Assembly (NCBI RefSeq): GCF_024609765.1
Contig: NZ_JANFDG010000033.1
Location: forward strand, 1 to 56,594
Reading direction: 5' to 3'
DNA from: Shinella pollutisoli
GTDB taxonomy: Bacteria > Pseudomonadota > Alphaproteobacteria > Rhizobiales > Rhizobiaceae
Length of the DNA: 56,594 nucleotides
A program made the position numbers and the translations under genes. This document shows, piece after piece, positions 44,637-53,354 of the stretch. Positions within the stretch are counted from its first letter, which is position 1; the number at the start of each line of letters is the position of its first letter. Below the pieces are notes generated by a model. The model searched no databases. It was not told the DNA's origin and saw only the letters and a list, made by a program, of their open reading frames with translations.

Positions 44637-46539
44637 GCTTGGCGAACTCGGCGCGGTAGCCGAAGGGATCGTCGCCGCGCGCGGCTTCCGCAAGCCCGAG
44701 GATCGAGCCGTAGGCATAGTCCTGCAGGGCGGGCACGCCCTTGAGCTTCTGCCCGAAGGCGGCGACCGCCACGGAGAAGCGCACGTCCGCGGAGGCCTGC
44801 GCGAAATCGCCGACGTCATCCGCATCCGTCACCGGCCGCGTCGCGAGCTCGCTCGCGTCGCCGTCCGGCTTCTTCCAGCGCATCTTCAGAAAGGCGAGCT
44901 CGCCGCCCGCGGCGGCAGGCGCCGCCGCGTCCTCCCCGCCGTAGCGCAGCGGATCGTTGAGCGTGGCGGGGCTGCCCTTCGGCGTGATCTCGTAGATCGC
45001 GGTGACGCGGTGGCCGGAGCCGATGTCGCCGGCGTCGACCCTGTCGTCGTTGAAGTCCTCGCGGTCGAGCGCCCGCGTCTCGTAGCCGATCAGCCGGTAT
45101 TCGGCGATCCGCGCCGGATTGAACTCGACCTGGAACTTCACGTCCTTGGCGATCGGGAAGAGCGCGGCGCCCGCCTCCTCCACCAGCGTCTTCTCGGCCT
45201 CGGCCAGCGTGTCGATATAGGCGGCGGTGCCGTTGCCGTTCTGCGCCAGCGCCTGCATCGTGCCGTCGTTGTAGTTGCCGCGGCCGAAGCCGAGCACGGA
45301 GAGGAAGATGCCGCCCCTGCGCTTCTCCTCGATCAGCCGCGTGAGCTCGTCGCCGCGCGCCGGGCCGACGTTGAAATCGCCGTCCGTCGCCAGCATCACG
45401 CGGTTGACGCCGTCCTTTTTGAACGCCTTGGCGGCGAGCGCATAGGCCGTCTCGATGCCGGCCGCCCCCGCCGTCGAGCCGCCGGGCGAAAGCGTGTCGA
45501 TGGCGGCAAGGATCTTGTCCCGTTCCTTCGCCGCCGTCGGCTCCAGCACCACGCCGGCATTGCCGGCATAGGTGACGATGGCGACCGTGTCCGTCTCCTT
45601 CAGCGTGCCGACGAGCAGGCGGAAGGCGCCCTTCAGGAGCGGCAGCTTGTCCGGCTCGTCCATCGAGCCCGAGACGTCGATCAGGAAGACGAGATTGGCC
45701 GGAGGCTGCTCCGTGCGCGCCGTCTCGAAACCCTTGATGCCGATATGCAGGAGCTCGGTGTTATCGTTCCACGGCGTCGGCGTCACGGTGACGGTCGCCT
45801 TGAAGGGCGTCTCCGCCGTCTCCGGCCCCGGCCAGTCGTAGGGGAAATAGTTGACCATCTCCTCGACGCGCACGGCGTCGCGCTCCGGCAGCTGCCCCGC
45901 CATCAGCGCGCGGCGCACGAAGGAATAGGAGGCCGTGTCGACGTCGGCGGAGAAGGTGGAGACCGGGTCGGTCGCCACGCTCTTCACGGGGTTCGGGTCG
46001 GCGGAGGAAAAGCGCTCGCGCTCCTCCGGGCGCGGCATCGGCAGCATCACGGCGTCGCCGCCCGACGCCGGCACGGCCGACTGCTTGCGCAGCGCAAGCT
46101 GCGGCACCGCGCCGCCGACGGCGACGTCGTCCGCGCTCTCGGCGAGCGGCGCCGGTTCGGCGGCGACCTCGCTGTCGCGCGCCAGCTCCTCGAGGGGCAC
46201 GGCCGCCTCCTGCTTCCGCCGGTCGGCGGACGGCGTTTCGGGCGAGAGCGCGACGGTGCCGCTGCGCACCAGCTCATAGGTGACGAGGCCGGCGACGGGC
46301 ACGAGGAGAAGCGTGGCAAGCGCCGAGCCGGCGAGAAGTCTGCGGTTCATGACGGGGCTCCAGATCCGGTTGAGGATGGAGCTTCGACGCCCGCCCACGG
46401 CCGATCCTTGGGGGGCGGCCGCCTTTTTTTCCGATTCGCCGAAGGCCTGCATGGCGGCGGCAAGCGCGCGGGCGCGGGCGGCCGCGTCCGGGGCCGGCGG
46501 CATCCGGCGGGAAAGTCTGTCGAGGTCTGGTCCGGTCAT
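44593..46539 (-). CDS. Membrane-anchored von Willebrand factor A domain protein (YfbK-like)
   Basis: A 648-residue protein with a transmembrane segment at about residues 66-88, a periplasmic part with the YfbK-like region (FSADVDTASYSFVRRAL), and a vWA domain whose metal site DVSGSMD is near residue 288. A DUF3520-like C-terminal domain follows. It lies 16 bases after the ECF sigma gene; the N-terminal cytoplasmic segment might bind that sigma factor (inference). Confidence 0.87.
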   Translation of the reverse strand: MTGPDLDRLSRRMPPAPDAAARARALAAAMQAFGESEKKAAAPQGSAVGGRRSSILNRIWSPVMNRRLLAGSALATLLLVPVAGLVTYELVRSGTVALSPETPSADRRKQEAAVPLEELARDSEVAAEPAPLAESADDVAVGGAVPQLALRKQSAVPASGGDAVMLPMPRPEERERFSSADPNPVKSVATDPVSTFSADVDTASYSFVRRALMAGQLPERDAVRVEEMVNYFPYDWPGPETAETPFKATVTVTPTPWNDNTELLHIGIKGFETARTEQPPANLVFLIDVSGSMDEPDKLPLLKGAFRLLVGTLKETDTVAIVTYAGNAGVVLEPTAAKERDKILAAIDTLSPGGSTAGAAGIETAYALAAKAFKKDGVNRVMLATDGDFNVGPARGDELTRLIEEKRRGGIFLSVLGFGRGNYNDGTMQALAQNGNGTAAYIDTLAEAEKTLVEEAGAALFPIAKDVKFQVEFNPARIAEYRLIGYETRALDREDFNDDRVDAGDIGSGHRVTAIYEITPKGSPATLNDPLRYGGEDAAAPAAAGGELAFLKMRWKKPDGDASELATRPVTDADDVGDFAQASADVRFSVAVAAFGQKLKGVPALQDYAYGSILGLAEAARGDDPFGYRAEFAKLIRLAGGLAGEGGR

Positions 46540-46555
46540 CGTCTTCGTCCTTCCG

Positions 46556-47077
46556 TCACGCGGCGTCGTCGCGAAGCAGCACCTTCAGGCGCTTGCGGGC
46601 CTCGTGCACATGCCAGGAAACCGTCGTCTCGGCGCAGCCCAGAACGTCGGCCGCCGCCGCGTGGCTGAGCCCCTCGCCGTAGATCAGCAGCACGGCGTCG
46701 CGCTGCCTGTCGGGCAGCTGCCGCACCGCCCGCCACAGCGCCTCGCCGTCGTCTTCCGCCTCGCCGCAGCCCAGCACCGCCTGTTCGCGCAGATACGCGG
46801 CCTCGCGCCATTCGGCGCGCCGCCGCTTGCGCAGCTGGTCGCGCGCCGCGTTCAGCGTGACCGCATAGAGCCAGGTGCCGAAGCGGCTCGCGCTCCTGAA
46901 GCCGCGGATCGCCGTGGCGAGGCGGATGCAGACGTCCTGCGCGACGTCCTCCGCGTCCTGCCTGTCGCCGCACCATCGCCAGGCGACGGCATGGATGAAA
47001 TCGTAGCGGCTTTCGATGAGGCGGGCGAAGGCGTCCCGGTCTCCCGATGCCGCCCGCTCGACGAGTTCTGTTTCCAC
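46556..47077 (-). CDS. RNA polymerase ECF-type sigma factor
   Basis: A 173-residue sigma-70 family factor with region 2 (DAEDVAQDVCIRLATAIRGFR, residues about 45-65) and region 4 (LPDRQRDAVLLIYGEGLSHAAAADVLGCAETTVSWHVH split over residues 115-155). The GTG at 47077 is inferred from where family similarity starts; the frame is open to 47161. It is co-transcribed with the vWA gene. Confidence 0.88.
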   Translation of the reverse strand: METELVERAASGDRDAFARLIESRYDFIHAVAWRWCGDRQDAEDVAQDVCIRLATAIRGFRSASRFGTWLYAVTLNAARDQLRKRRRAEWREAAYLREQAVLGCGEAEDDGEALWRAVRQLPDRQRDAVLLIYGEGLSHAAAADVLGCAETTVSWHVHEARKRLKVLLRDDAA

Positions 47078-47157
47078 GGGCCCATCCCGATTGCACCTGT
47101 CCGACCCTGTGACGTCCGGCGGCCGCCGATCCTTGGGGCGGACGCAAGATTTTTTTT

Positions 47158-47898
47158 TCACCAGGGCAGCGGCTTCACGACGGCGATGATCGTGCCCATC
47201 ATCGCCCCGCGGTCATGGCGGCGCATCTCCGGCGAGAAGAGGCTGGAGATGCTGCCGTCGAGGAACAGCGCATTGCGGCAGCCGAGCCGGTCGCGGAAGA
47301 GCGTCGCGAAATTGTGGAAGCGGACGCGGGTCTGCGAGATCGCCAGGGCGACGCGCCCGTCCGGCAGGATGCCGACGCCGTTGCGGACCTGCAGGCTGGT
47401 GCCGCCGGGCAGGAACCTCGGATGGATCTTCCCGTCGACGACCAGCATCGGCCCCGACTGCGTCGCCTGCCCGGGCGCGATCCCGGCGCGCGCATAGGCC
47501 TCCGTCTCCGTCACGCCGGCCCTGCCGTCCGCCACCCAGAACACCCCGTTCGGCTTGAGGAAGAAATTGCCGGCCGCATCCGCATGGTTGAGCGCGCCCC
47601 TCTCCCGGCCGCCCTCGACCAGCAGGCCGACCGGGCCGTAGTCCGGATGGTACATGCCGCCGTTCATGCCGAAGCTCATGTGCTCGCCTTTGCGCAGGAG
47701 ATGCGTGCGCAGCCGGTCGTAGGTCGCCCCGCCCTTGCCGAGCGTCGCCGCACCGTAGAGGCGGATGTCGTCCGCCGCCGGATCGAAGGTGCAGACGACG
47801 TAGCGGCCGGAGAGATGCTCGATGCGGGCACATTTCGGCGGTTCGGCCATGGCGACACACGGGAGGAGCAGGAGGCAAAGGAACAGAACGGCGCGCAT
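47158..47898 (-). CDS. Secreted phosphodiester glycosidase/NAGPA-like protein
   Basis: A 246-residue protein with a signal peptide (cleavage likely after AMA, about residue 18). It has the NAGPA-domain-like segments SFGMNGGMYHPDYGPVGLLVEGG, ATQSGPMLVVDGKI and NALFLDGSISSLF. Substrate unknown. The ATG at 47898 has GAGAGG eight bases upstream; a longer frame starts at 47919. Confidence 0.82.
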   Translation of the reverse strand: MRAVLFLCLLLLPCVAMAEPPKCARIEHLSGRYVVCTFDPAADDIRLYGAATLGKGGATYDRLRTHLLRKGEHMSFGMNGGMYHPDYGPVGLLVEGGRERGALNHADAAGNFFLKPNGVFWVADGRAGVTETEAYARAGIAPGQATQSGPMLVVDGKIHPRFLPGGTSLQVRNGVGILPDGRVALAISQTRVRFHNFATLFRDRLGCRNALFLDGSISSLFSPEMRRHDRGAMMGTIIAVVKPLPW

Positions 47899-47934
47899 GA
47901 ACGAGACCTCTCCCGCCAATGCGGCGATTTTAGA

Positions 47935-48624
47935 TCATAGCGACAGCGCCGCCATATGGAACCGGAGCTGCTTCACGGGATAGCGATGGTCCGCCCCGAC
48001 CGGACAGGCCGCGCGGGCAAGGCAGCCGAGCTGCATGCAGCCCGCCTGCCCTTCGGGCGTGCGCAGATGCGCGCGGCAGGCGGCGACGTCGAAGCCCTCC
48101 GGCCGCACCGCCCCGGCGGGACAGGTGGAGAGGCACGGCTTTTTCGCGCAGGTGTCGCAGGGATGCGGGCCGGCCGGACGCGTCGCCGCGCCCACCAGCC
48201 CGGCGAAGCCCAGCGCCGCGCGATATCCGTGCCAGAGGCCGTAGACGGGATGGATGAGGATGCCGAGCGGCGACGGTTTCAGCCCCTCCGCCCTGATCGC
48301 CCATCGCTGGAACGGCTGCCAGGGCGGGTCGGAGGGGAACCAGACGTCCGCCCCGGCCGCAGCGGCGACGGGGCGGATCACCGCCTTCGACCAGTCGTCG
48401 AGCGGGTTCTCCCCGCCCCCGTCCGCCTGTCCGGCGCGCCAGCGCGAGAAGGCGGGCCACAGCGAACCGCCGGCATTGCCGACGAGCACGACGGTCGCGG
48501 CACTCCGCCCGTCGTCGAGGAGCGGCCCGTCTCCCGCCTCGAAATGAACGACCCCGCGCAAGAAAAGGCCGTGCGGCGCAAGCGCCGCACGGACCGCATC
48601 GAGGTCGGGAGAGCGCGCCCTCAC
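47935..48624 (-). CDS. 4Fe-4S dicluster protein with a CblC/QueG-like cobalamin-domain signature
   Basis: A 229-residue cytosolic protein. The C-terminal half has two 4Fe-4S sets: Cys156, 159, 164, 168 (CDTC-x4-CLSTCP) and Cys183, 196, 201, 207. This spacing recalls epoxyqueuosine reductase QueG. Ahead of it, GILIHPVYGLWHGYRAAL (121-138) resembles the cobalamin-binding region of MMACHC/CblC. I infer a role in reducing or loading the corrinoid for the adjacent MttB system; a plain ferredoxin is the alternative. The start GTG (48624) overlaps the stop of a 22-codon ORF (GTGA). Confidence 0.75.
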   Translation of the reverse strand: MRARSPDLDAVRAALAPHGLFLRGVVHFEAGDGPLLDDGRSAATVVLVGNAGGSLWPAFSRWRAGQADGGGENPLDDWSKAVIRPVAAAAGADVWFPSDPPWQPFQRWAIRAEGLKPSPLGILIHPVYGLWHGYRAALGFAGLVGAATRPAGPHPCDTCAKKPCLSTCPAGAVRPEGFDVAACRAHLRTPEGQAGCMQLGCLARAACPVGADHRYPVKQLRFHMAALSL

Positions 48625-48689
48625 CGGGTCGGATCCCCCTTCAGTTCGTAGTGCGGGCGCCAGACCTCCTTCTGGATCATGTCGGCCAC
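48621..48689 (-). CDS. Small ORF (22 codons) between mttB and the Fe-S gene
   Basis: From a GTG at 48689 (GGAG eight bases upstream) the frame encodes 22 residues including QKEVWRPHYELKGDP and stops at 48621, overlapping the start of the Fe-S gene by GTGA. It is in the same frame as mttB but after its TGA. It may be a tiny protein, a coupling ORF or a remnant of a longer mttB. Confidence 0.4.
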   Translation of the reverse strand: MADMIQKEVWRPHYELKGDPTR

Positions 48690-48731
48690 CCGCGCCGCTC
48701 CGCCTTGCTCCCTGGCGCGATCGGGACCCTT

Positions 48732-50303
48732 TCAGGTGAAGGCGTCGGGCATCGATTCCTTGCGCTTGGCGACGAAGGCGAGCAGTGCCTCGTCGATCGC
48801 CGGGTCGAGATGGGGCGCCTCGTAGCTCTCCAGCCAGGTGCGGCAGAGCGCGTTGGCGCGTTCCTCGATGCGCTTGGAGCCCTCGATCTCCCACTGCTCG
48901 AACGAATTGTTGTCGGCGAGCGGCGAGCGGTAGAAGGCGGTCTGGAAGTTCGCCTGCGTGTGGGCACAGCCGAGATAGTGGCTGCCGGGGCCGACCTCGC
49001 GGATGGCGTCGAGCGCCTGCGCGTTCTCCGACAGGTCGACGCCCTCGGCCATCTTCTGCATCATGCCGAGCTGGTCCTGGTCGATCATGAACTTCTCGTA
49101 GGACGAGACGAGGCCGCCCTCGAGCCAGCCGGCGGCATGCAGCACGAAATTCGTGCCGGCGAGCAGCGTCATGTTGATCGTGTTGGCCGATTCGTGCGCG
49201 GCCTGGGCATCCGGCACCTTGGAGCCGCAGAGCGAGCCGCCCGTGCGGAACGGCAGGCCGAGCCGGCGGGCGAGCTGCGCCGCGCCGTAGGAGACCAGCG
49301 ACGGCTCCGGCGTGCCGAAGGTCGGCGCGCCCGACTGCATCGAGATCGAGGCGGCGAACGTGCCGAACAGCACCGGCGCGCCCTTGCGGATGAGCTGGGT
49401 GAAGGAGGCGCCGGCCAGCACCTCGGCGAGGATCTGCGTCAGCGTGCCGGCGACCGTGACCGGGCTCATCGCGCCCGACAGGATGAAGGGCGAGACGACG
49501 CAGGCCTGGTTGTGGCGCGCATAGACCTTGAGCGCCCCCACCATGGTCTCGTCGAAGACCATCGGCGAGTTGGCGTTGATGAGGTTCAGCGTCACCGTGT
49601 TGTTCTCGACGAAATCCTCGCCGAAGACGATCTTGGCCATGGCGATCGTGTCCTCGGCGCGCTCCGGCGCCGTGACCGAGCCCATGAACGGCTTGTCGGA
49701 ATATTTGATGTGGCTGTAGACCATGTCGAGGTGGCGCTTGTTCACCGGCACGTCGACCGGCTCGCAGACCGTGCCGCCGGACGAATGCATCGACGGCGCC
49801 ATGTAGGCGAGCTTCACGAAGTTGCGGAAATCCTCGATCGTCGCATAGCGGCGGTTGCCTTCGAGGTCTCGCACGAAGGGCGGGCCGTAGACGGGGGCGA
49901 AGACGGTGGCCTTGCCGCCGATCTCGCAATTGCGCTCGCCGTTGCGCGCGTGCCAGGTGAAGGTCGAGGGCGCGGTCTTCAGCAGCTCGCGGCAGAGGCC
50001 CTTCGGGAAGTGCACGCGCTCGCCCCTGACGTCGGCGCCGGCCTCCTTCCAGAGCGCGAGCGCCTCCGGGTCCTCGCGGAACTCGATGCCGATCTCCTCC
50101 AGCACCCGGTCGGCATTGCGCTCGATCAGCTGCAGGCCCTCCTCGTCGAGGACCTCGTATTCGCGGATCTTGCGCCGGATATAGGGAAGCGACGGGCCGG
50201 GACCGCCGCCCGTGCGCGACGCGCGACGCGCCGCAGCTCCCCGTCCCTCGCGCGAACGTCGTCCGCCGCCCTCGCCTTCGACCTGCCGGATTTCCTCATT
50301 CAT
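48732..50303 (-). CDS. mttB: MttB-family (COG5598) methylamine/quaternary-amine:corrinoid methyltransferase, non-pyrrolysine
   Basis: A 523-residue barrel enzyme of the trimethylamine methyltransferase family. The frame has no in-frame amber codon, so it lacks the pyrrolysine of archaeal MttB and belongs with the quaternary-amine enzymes (MtgB, MtpB, MtcB types). Substrate cannot be read; glycine betaine or proline betaine are candidates given the betaine genes nearby. Residues 1-37 form an unusual Gly/Arg/Ser-rich tail before the catalytic domain. The ATG at 50303 has GAGGAA eight bases upstream. It is divergent from its corrinoid protein gene. Confidence 0.9.
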   Translation of the reverse strand: MNEEIRQVEGEGGGRRSREGRGAAARRASRTGGGPGPSLPYIRRKIREYEVLDEEGLQLIERNADRVLEEIGIEFREDPEALALWKEAGADVRGERVHFPKGLCRELLKTAPSTFTWHARNGERNCEIGGKATVFAPVYGPPFVRDLEGNRRYATIEDFRNFVKLAYMAPSMHSSGGTVCEPVDVPVNKRHLDMVYSHIKYSDKPFMGSVTAPERAEDTIAMAKIVFGEDFVENNTVTLNLINANSPMVFDETMVGALKVYARHNQACVVSPFILSGAMSPVTVAGTLTQILAEVLAGASFTQLIRKGAPVLFGTFAASISMQSGAPTFGTPEPSLVSYGAAQLARRLGLPFRTGGSLCGSKVPDAQAAHESANTINMTLLAGTNFVLHAAGWLEGGLVSSYEKFMIDQDQLGMMQKMAEGVDLSENAQALDAIREVGPGSHYLGCAHTQANFQTAFYRSPLADNNSFEQWEIEGSKRIEERANALCRTWLESYEAPHLDPAIDEALLAFVAKRKESMPDAFT

Positions 50304-50635
50304 GGTGCCGTTTCCTCAAGAATTGTCTCCAGTGCCGAACGGCACCCTCGCCTTATGCTAGCAAGCCGCCGGGGCGGGACGGGTCTTTATGCGCCAAGCC
50401 ATGGCGCACGCTGGACACCGCCGACCATAGCGGCAAAACGGAAAAGATCGTAGCGCCATTGTCCTGTTTGCGCTGTCAATTCACGGCTTTGCGCGTTATG
50501 GATGGAAGAAGCGTTCGGCGGGTCGCTTTTCATCCCATGCGGCGTCGCTTTCGAAAACAGGTCCGCGCGCTTTGGAAGCTATCAATTGTCCGACGCACCT
50601 GCCCCTTGCAGTGCCGATGGAGACGAGGAAAACCC
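50304..50635. other. Divergent promoter region between mttB and the corrinoid protein gene (332 bases)
   Basis: No gene is supported. It contains a dyad TGCGCC-N7-GGCGCA at 50390-50408. Promoters for both arms of the methyltransferase system must lie here; regulator sites are not recognised. Confidence 0.5.
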
Positions 50636-51334
50636 ATGTCTGACGACGAAATCATTCTCGCCGATCTCTCCGACGAAGAGCTTGTGCAGCAGATGCACGA
50701 CGACCTCTACGACGGCCTGAAGGAGGAGATCGAGGAAGGCACCCGCATCCTGCTGGAGCGCGGCTGGGCCCCCTACGACATCCTTACCCAGGCGCTGGTC
50801 GAGGGCATGCGCATCGTCGGCGTCGACTTCCGCGACGGCATCCTCTTCGTGCCGGAAGTGCTGCTGTCGGCCAACGCCATGAAGGCCGGCATGCACATCC
50901 TGCGCCCGCTTCTCGCTGCCACCGGCGCGCCGAAGCAGGGCAAGATGGTGATCGGCACCGTCAAGGGCGACATCCACGACATCGGCAAGAACCTCGTCGG
51001 CATGATGATGGAGGGCGCCGGCTTCGACGTCATCGACCTCGGCATCAACAACCCGGTCGAGAACTATCTCGAAGCGCTGGAGCGCGAGCAGCCGGACATC
51101 CTCGGCATGTCGGCGCTGCTCACCACCACCATGCCCTACATGAAGGTCGTCATCGACACGATGAAGGAGAAGGGCCTGCGCGACGACTATATCGTGCTCG
51201 TCGGCGGCGCGCCGCTCAACGAGGAGTTCGGCAAGGCCGTCGGCGCCGACGCCTACTGCCGCGACGCGGCGGTGGCCGTGGAGACGGCGAAGGAATACAT
51301 CAAGCGCAAGCACAACATGCTTGCCGGCGCCTGA
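50636..51334 (+). CDS. Corrinoid protein (MttC/MtbC-type, B12-binding)
   Basis: A 232-residue methyl-carrier with an N-terminal methionine-synthase-like cap (about 10-95) and a C-terminal B12-binding Rossmann domain. The lower axial His is in GDIHDIGKNLVG, followed by GFDVIDLG, MSALLTTTMPYMK and LVGGAPLNEEF. It accepts the methyl group from the MttB-family enzyme and passes it to the pterin methyltransferase at 55665. Confidence 0.95.
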   Translation: MSDDEIILADLSDEELVQQMHDDLYDGLKEEIEEGTRILLERGWAPYDILTQALVEGMRIVGVDFRDGILFVPEVLLSANAMKAGMHILRPLLAATGAPKQGKMVIGTVKGDIHDIGKNLVGMMMEGAGFDVIDLGINNPVENYLEALEREQPDILGMSALLTTTMPYMKVVIDTMKEKGLRDDYIVLVGGAPLNEEFGKAVGADAYCRDAAVAVETAKEYIKRKHNMLAGA

Positions 51335-51392
51335 GGCGCCCTCGATCGGTCCGCACGGCGCCCTCGTGCGCCGCGCGGCGAAGGCCGGGTTC

Positions 51393-51510
51393 CCACCCTC
51401 CCCTCGACGGGAAGGTCGGACCGGAGGTCCGGGGTGGGGTGGCGCGGCAGACGCCGTCGTGCGATCGCCCCCACCCGCCGCTCCGCGGCGGCGACCTCCC
51501 CGTCTAGGAG
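51393..51510. repeat. Second type of rhizobial palindromic repeat
   Basis: CCCACCCTCCCCTCGACGGG...GGGTGGGGTGG is followed by CCCCCACCCGCCGCTCCGCG with a GCCGC/GCGGC hairpin. It lies between the corrinoid protein gene and the small lipoprotein gene and differs from the RIME-like copies. Confidence 0.75.
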
Positions 51511-51519
51511 GCGGAGCCG

Positions 51520-51678
51520 TTACTCGGCGGCGCCGGCGACGCGGTTGCCGGCGTCCTGCGTCGCATCGACGGCATTGGCCGTATCCTGACCCATGCCGCG
51601 AATGGTGTTGCCGCAGGCGCTGAGCGCCAGGAGCGCGGCGAGAACGATGCCGATACGGGAAAGCTGTGTCGCTATCAT
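51520..51678 (-). CDS. Entericidin-like small lipoprotein
   Basis: A 52-residue lipoprotein with signal peptide and lipobox LSAC (Cys22), followed by GNTIRGMGQDTANAVDATQDAG, the pattern of EcnA/EcnB-like proteins. It would be anchored in the envelope. It is divergent from the DUF1638 gene, 16 bases apart, and interrupts an otherwise co-directional module. Confidence 0.88.
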   Translation of the reverse strand: MIATQLSRIGIVLAALLALSACGNTIRGMGQDTANAVDATQDAGNRVAGAAE

Positions 51679-51694
51679 GGTCGGGAGTCCCTTC

Positions 51695-52336
51695 ATGGAT
51701 GAGTTCGATTCGGAAGTTCGGCACGAAAGCCCGCTTGAGAAACGCCCGAACGCCGAAAAGGTTCGCGTCATCGCCTGCGGTGCCATCGCCCGCGAGGTCC
51801 TCGCCATCCGCGCGGCGAACGGCCTCGACCACATCGACCTCGTCTGTCTTCCCGCCATCTGGCACGCCCATCCGCAGAAGATCACCCCCGGCGTGGAACA
51901 GGCGATCGCCGAGGCGCGCGCGGCGGGCTACGGGCGCATCTTCGTCGGCTATGCCGATTGCGGCACCGGCGGGCTGCTCGACCGGCTCTGCGAGCGCGAG
52001 GGCGTGGAGCGCATCGCCGGGCCGCACTGTTATTCCTTCTTCACCGGCAACGACGCCTTCGCCGAGAAGGACGACGACGTCACCGCCTTCTTCCTCACCG
52101 ATTTCCTCGCCCGCCAGTTCCGCTCCTTCGTCATCGAGCCGCTCGGCCTCGACCGCCACCCGGACCTGAAGGACATGTATTTCGGCAACTACACCCGCCT
52201 CGTCTATCTCTCGCAGATCGAGGACGAGGCGCTGCAGGAGAAGGCGCGCGAGGCCGCCGCCTATCTCGGCCTCGAATACGAGTACCGCCACACCGGCTAC
52301 GGCGACCTGACGGCCGAACTGCTGCGGGCGCGCTAA
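51695..52336 (+). CDS. DUF1638 protein
   Basis: A 213-residue protein of the DUF1638 family. Cysteines at likely functional sites are in VIACGAI, GYADCGTGGLLD and GPHCYSFF; together with nearby His residues they could bind a metal or corrinoid. The family often lies next to corrinoid methyltransferases; its function is not established. The ATG at 51695 has GGGAG eight bases upstream. Confidence 0.85.
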   Translation: MDEFDSEVRHESPLEKRPNAEKVRVIACGAIAREVLAIRAANGLDHIDLVCLPAIWHAHPQKITPGVEQAIAEARAAGYGRIFVGYADCGTGGLLDRLCEREGVERIAGPHCYSFFTGNDAFAEKDDDVTAFFLTDFLARQFRSFVIEPLGLDRHPDLKDMYFGNYTRLVYLSQIEDEALQEKAREAAAYLGLEYEYRHTGYGDLTAELLRAR

Positions 52337-52375
52337 GGATCGGTTAGGTCTTTGCGGTAAGACTGCACGAAATCG

Positions 52376-52480
52376 CCCCTCACCCGACCCTCTCCCCGCA
52401 AGCGGGGAGAGGGAGCGATACGGCGCGGCAGGCCCCTTCTCCCGTTCACGGGGAGAAGGTGGCGGCAGCCGGATGAGGGG
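52376..52480. repeat. Rhizobial intergenic palindromic repeat (RIME/REP-like), copy 4
   Basis: Two hairpins (CTCTCCCCGCAAGCGGGGAGAG and CTTCTCCC...GGGGAGAAG) and the edge GCCGGATGAGGGG. It separates DUF1638 from the formyltransferase-like gene. Confidence 0.88.
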
Positions 52481-52504
52481 CACCCCGCAACGCGAGACCG
52501 TTCG

Positions 52505-53263
52505 ATGACCGTCGCCGTCCTGATTCAGCCCGGCCCCAATCCGGAAATCGTCGTCAACGCGCTGAAGGCCGAATTCCCCGACCTCGTCGTCATCGAGGAG
52601 CAGCCGGAATCGAAAAAACTCTTCATCCGGCGGCGGGCGAAAAAGCTCGGCTGGGCGCAGGCGCTCGGCCAGCTTACCACCATGGTCGTGTCGAAAGTCG
52701 GCAAGCGCTTCACCCGCGCGCGGACCGAGGAAATCCTTCAGCAATTCGCCGCAAACCCTTATCCCGACTCGCAAATCCGCCGCATCGCCGTCCCCTCCGC
52801 CAACAGCCCCGAATTCCTGCGCGCGCTGGACGAGATCCGCCCGCGGGCGCTTCTCCTCGTCAGCTGCCGCATGCTGACGCGCGACACGCTCGCCGCCATC
52901 GCCTGCCCCGTCCTCAATTTCCATGCCGGCATCAACCCGCGCTATCGCGGGCTGCAGGGCGGCTACTGGGCGCGGGTGATGCGCGACGAGGAGAATTTCG
53001 GCGCGACCGTCCATCTCGTCGATGCCGGCGTCGACACCGGCGGCGTCCTCTACCAGCACCGCATGACGCCGTCGAAACGCGACACGATCCACACCTATCC
53101 CCTGCTCCAGACGGCCGCCTCGACGGGGATCGTCGTCCAGGCGATGCGCGACGCCGTCGCCGGCACGCTCAGGCCGCGGGAAATGGCGGGGCCCTCGCGT
53201 CAATGGTATCATCCGCCGGTCTGGAGCTGGCTCTGGACGGGCATGACGCGCGGCATCTGGTGA
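52505..53263 (+). CDS. Formyltransferase-domain protein
   Basis: A 252-residue protein of the formyltransferase fold. The catalytic Asn-His pair is in LNFHAGINPRYRG and the Asp in VHLVDAGVDTGG. It lacks the C-terminal domain of methionyl-tRNA formyltransferase and the ACT domain of PurU. In this folate module it could hydrolyse or use 10-formyl-tetrahydrofolate (inference). The N-terminal 90 residues are less typical. Confidence 0.82.
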   Translation: MTVAVLIQPGPNPEIVVNALKAEFPDLVVIEEQPESKKLFIRRRAKKLGWAQALGQLTTMVVSKVGKRFTRARTEEILQQFAANPYPDSQIRRIAVPSANSPEFLRALDEIRPRALLLVSCRMLTRDTLAAIACPVLNFHAGINPRYRGLQGGYWARVMRDEENFGATVHLVDAGVDTGGVLYQHRMTPSKRDTIHTYPLLQTAASTGIVVQAMRDAVAGTLRPREMAGPSRQWYHPPVWSWLWTGMTRGIW

Positions 53264-53354
53264 TCCGTCAATATCGCGAAATCCCGCGTCGTTTTTGAGC
53301 ATGGGGCAGTCGTGGCGAGTGAAGCCCGCGCCGCGGCCAGAAAGCATTGTCAGC

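Noticed and set aside
48621-50303. Readthrough of the mttB TGA as a recoded codon, giving a 560-residue protein
   Set aside because: The frame continues in phase, but the upstream TGA ends the protein at the usual family length and no recoding element is seen. A separate small ORF with its own SD is simpler.
48732-50303. Pyrrolysine-containing MttB
   Set aside because: The frame has no in-frame amber codon and no pyl genes are visible.
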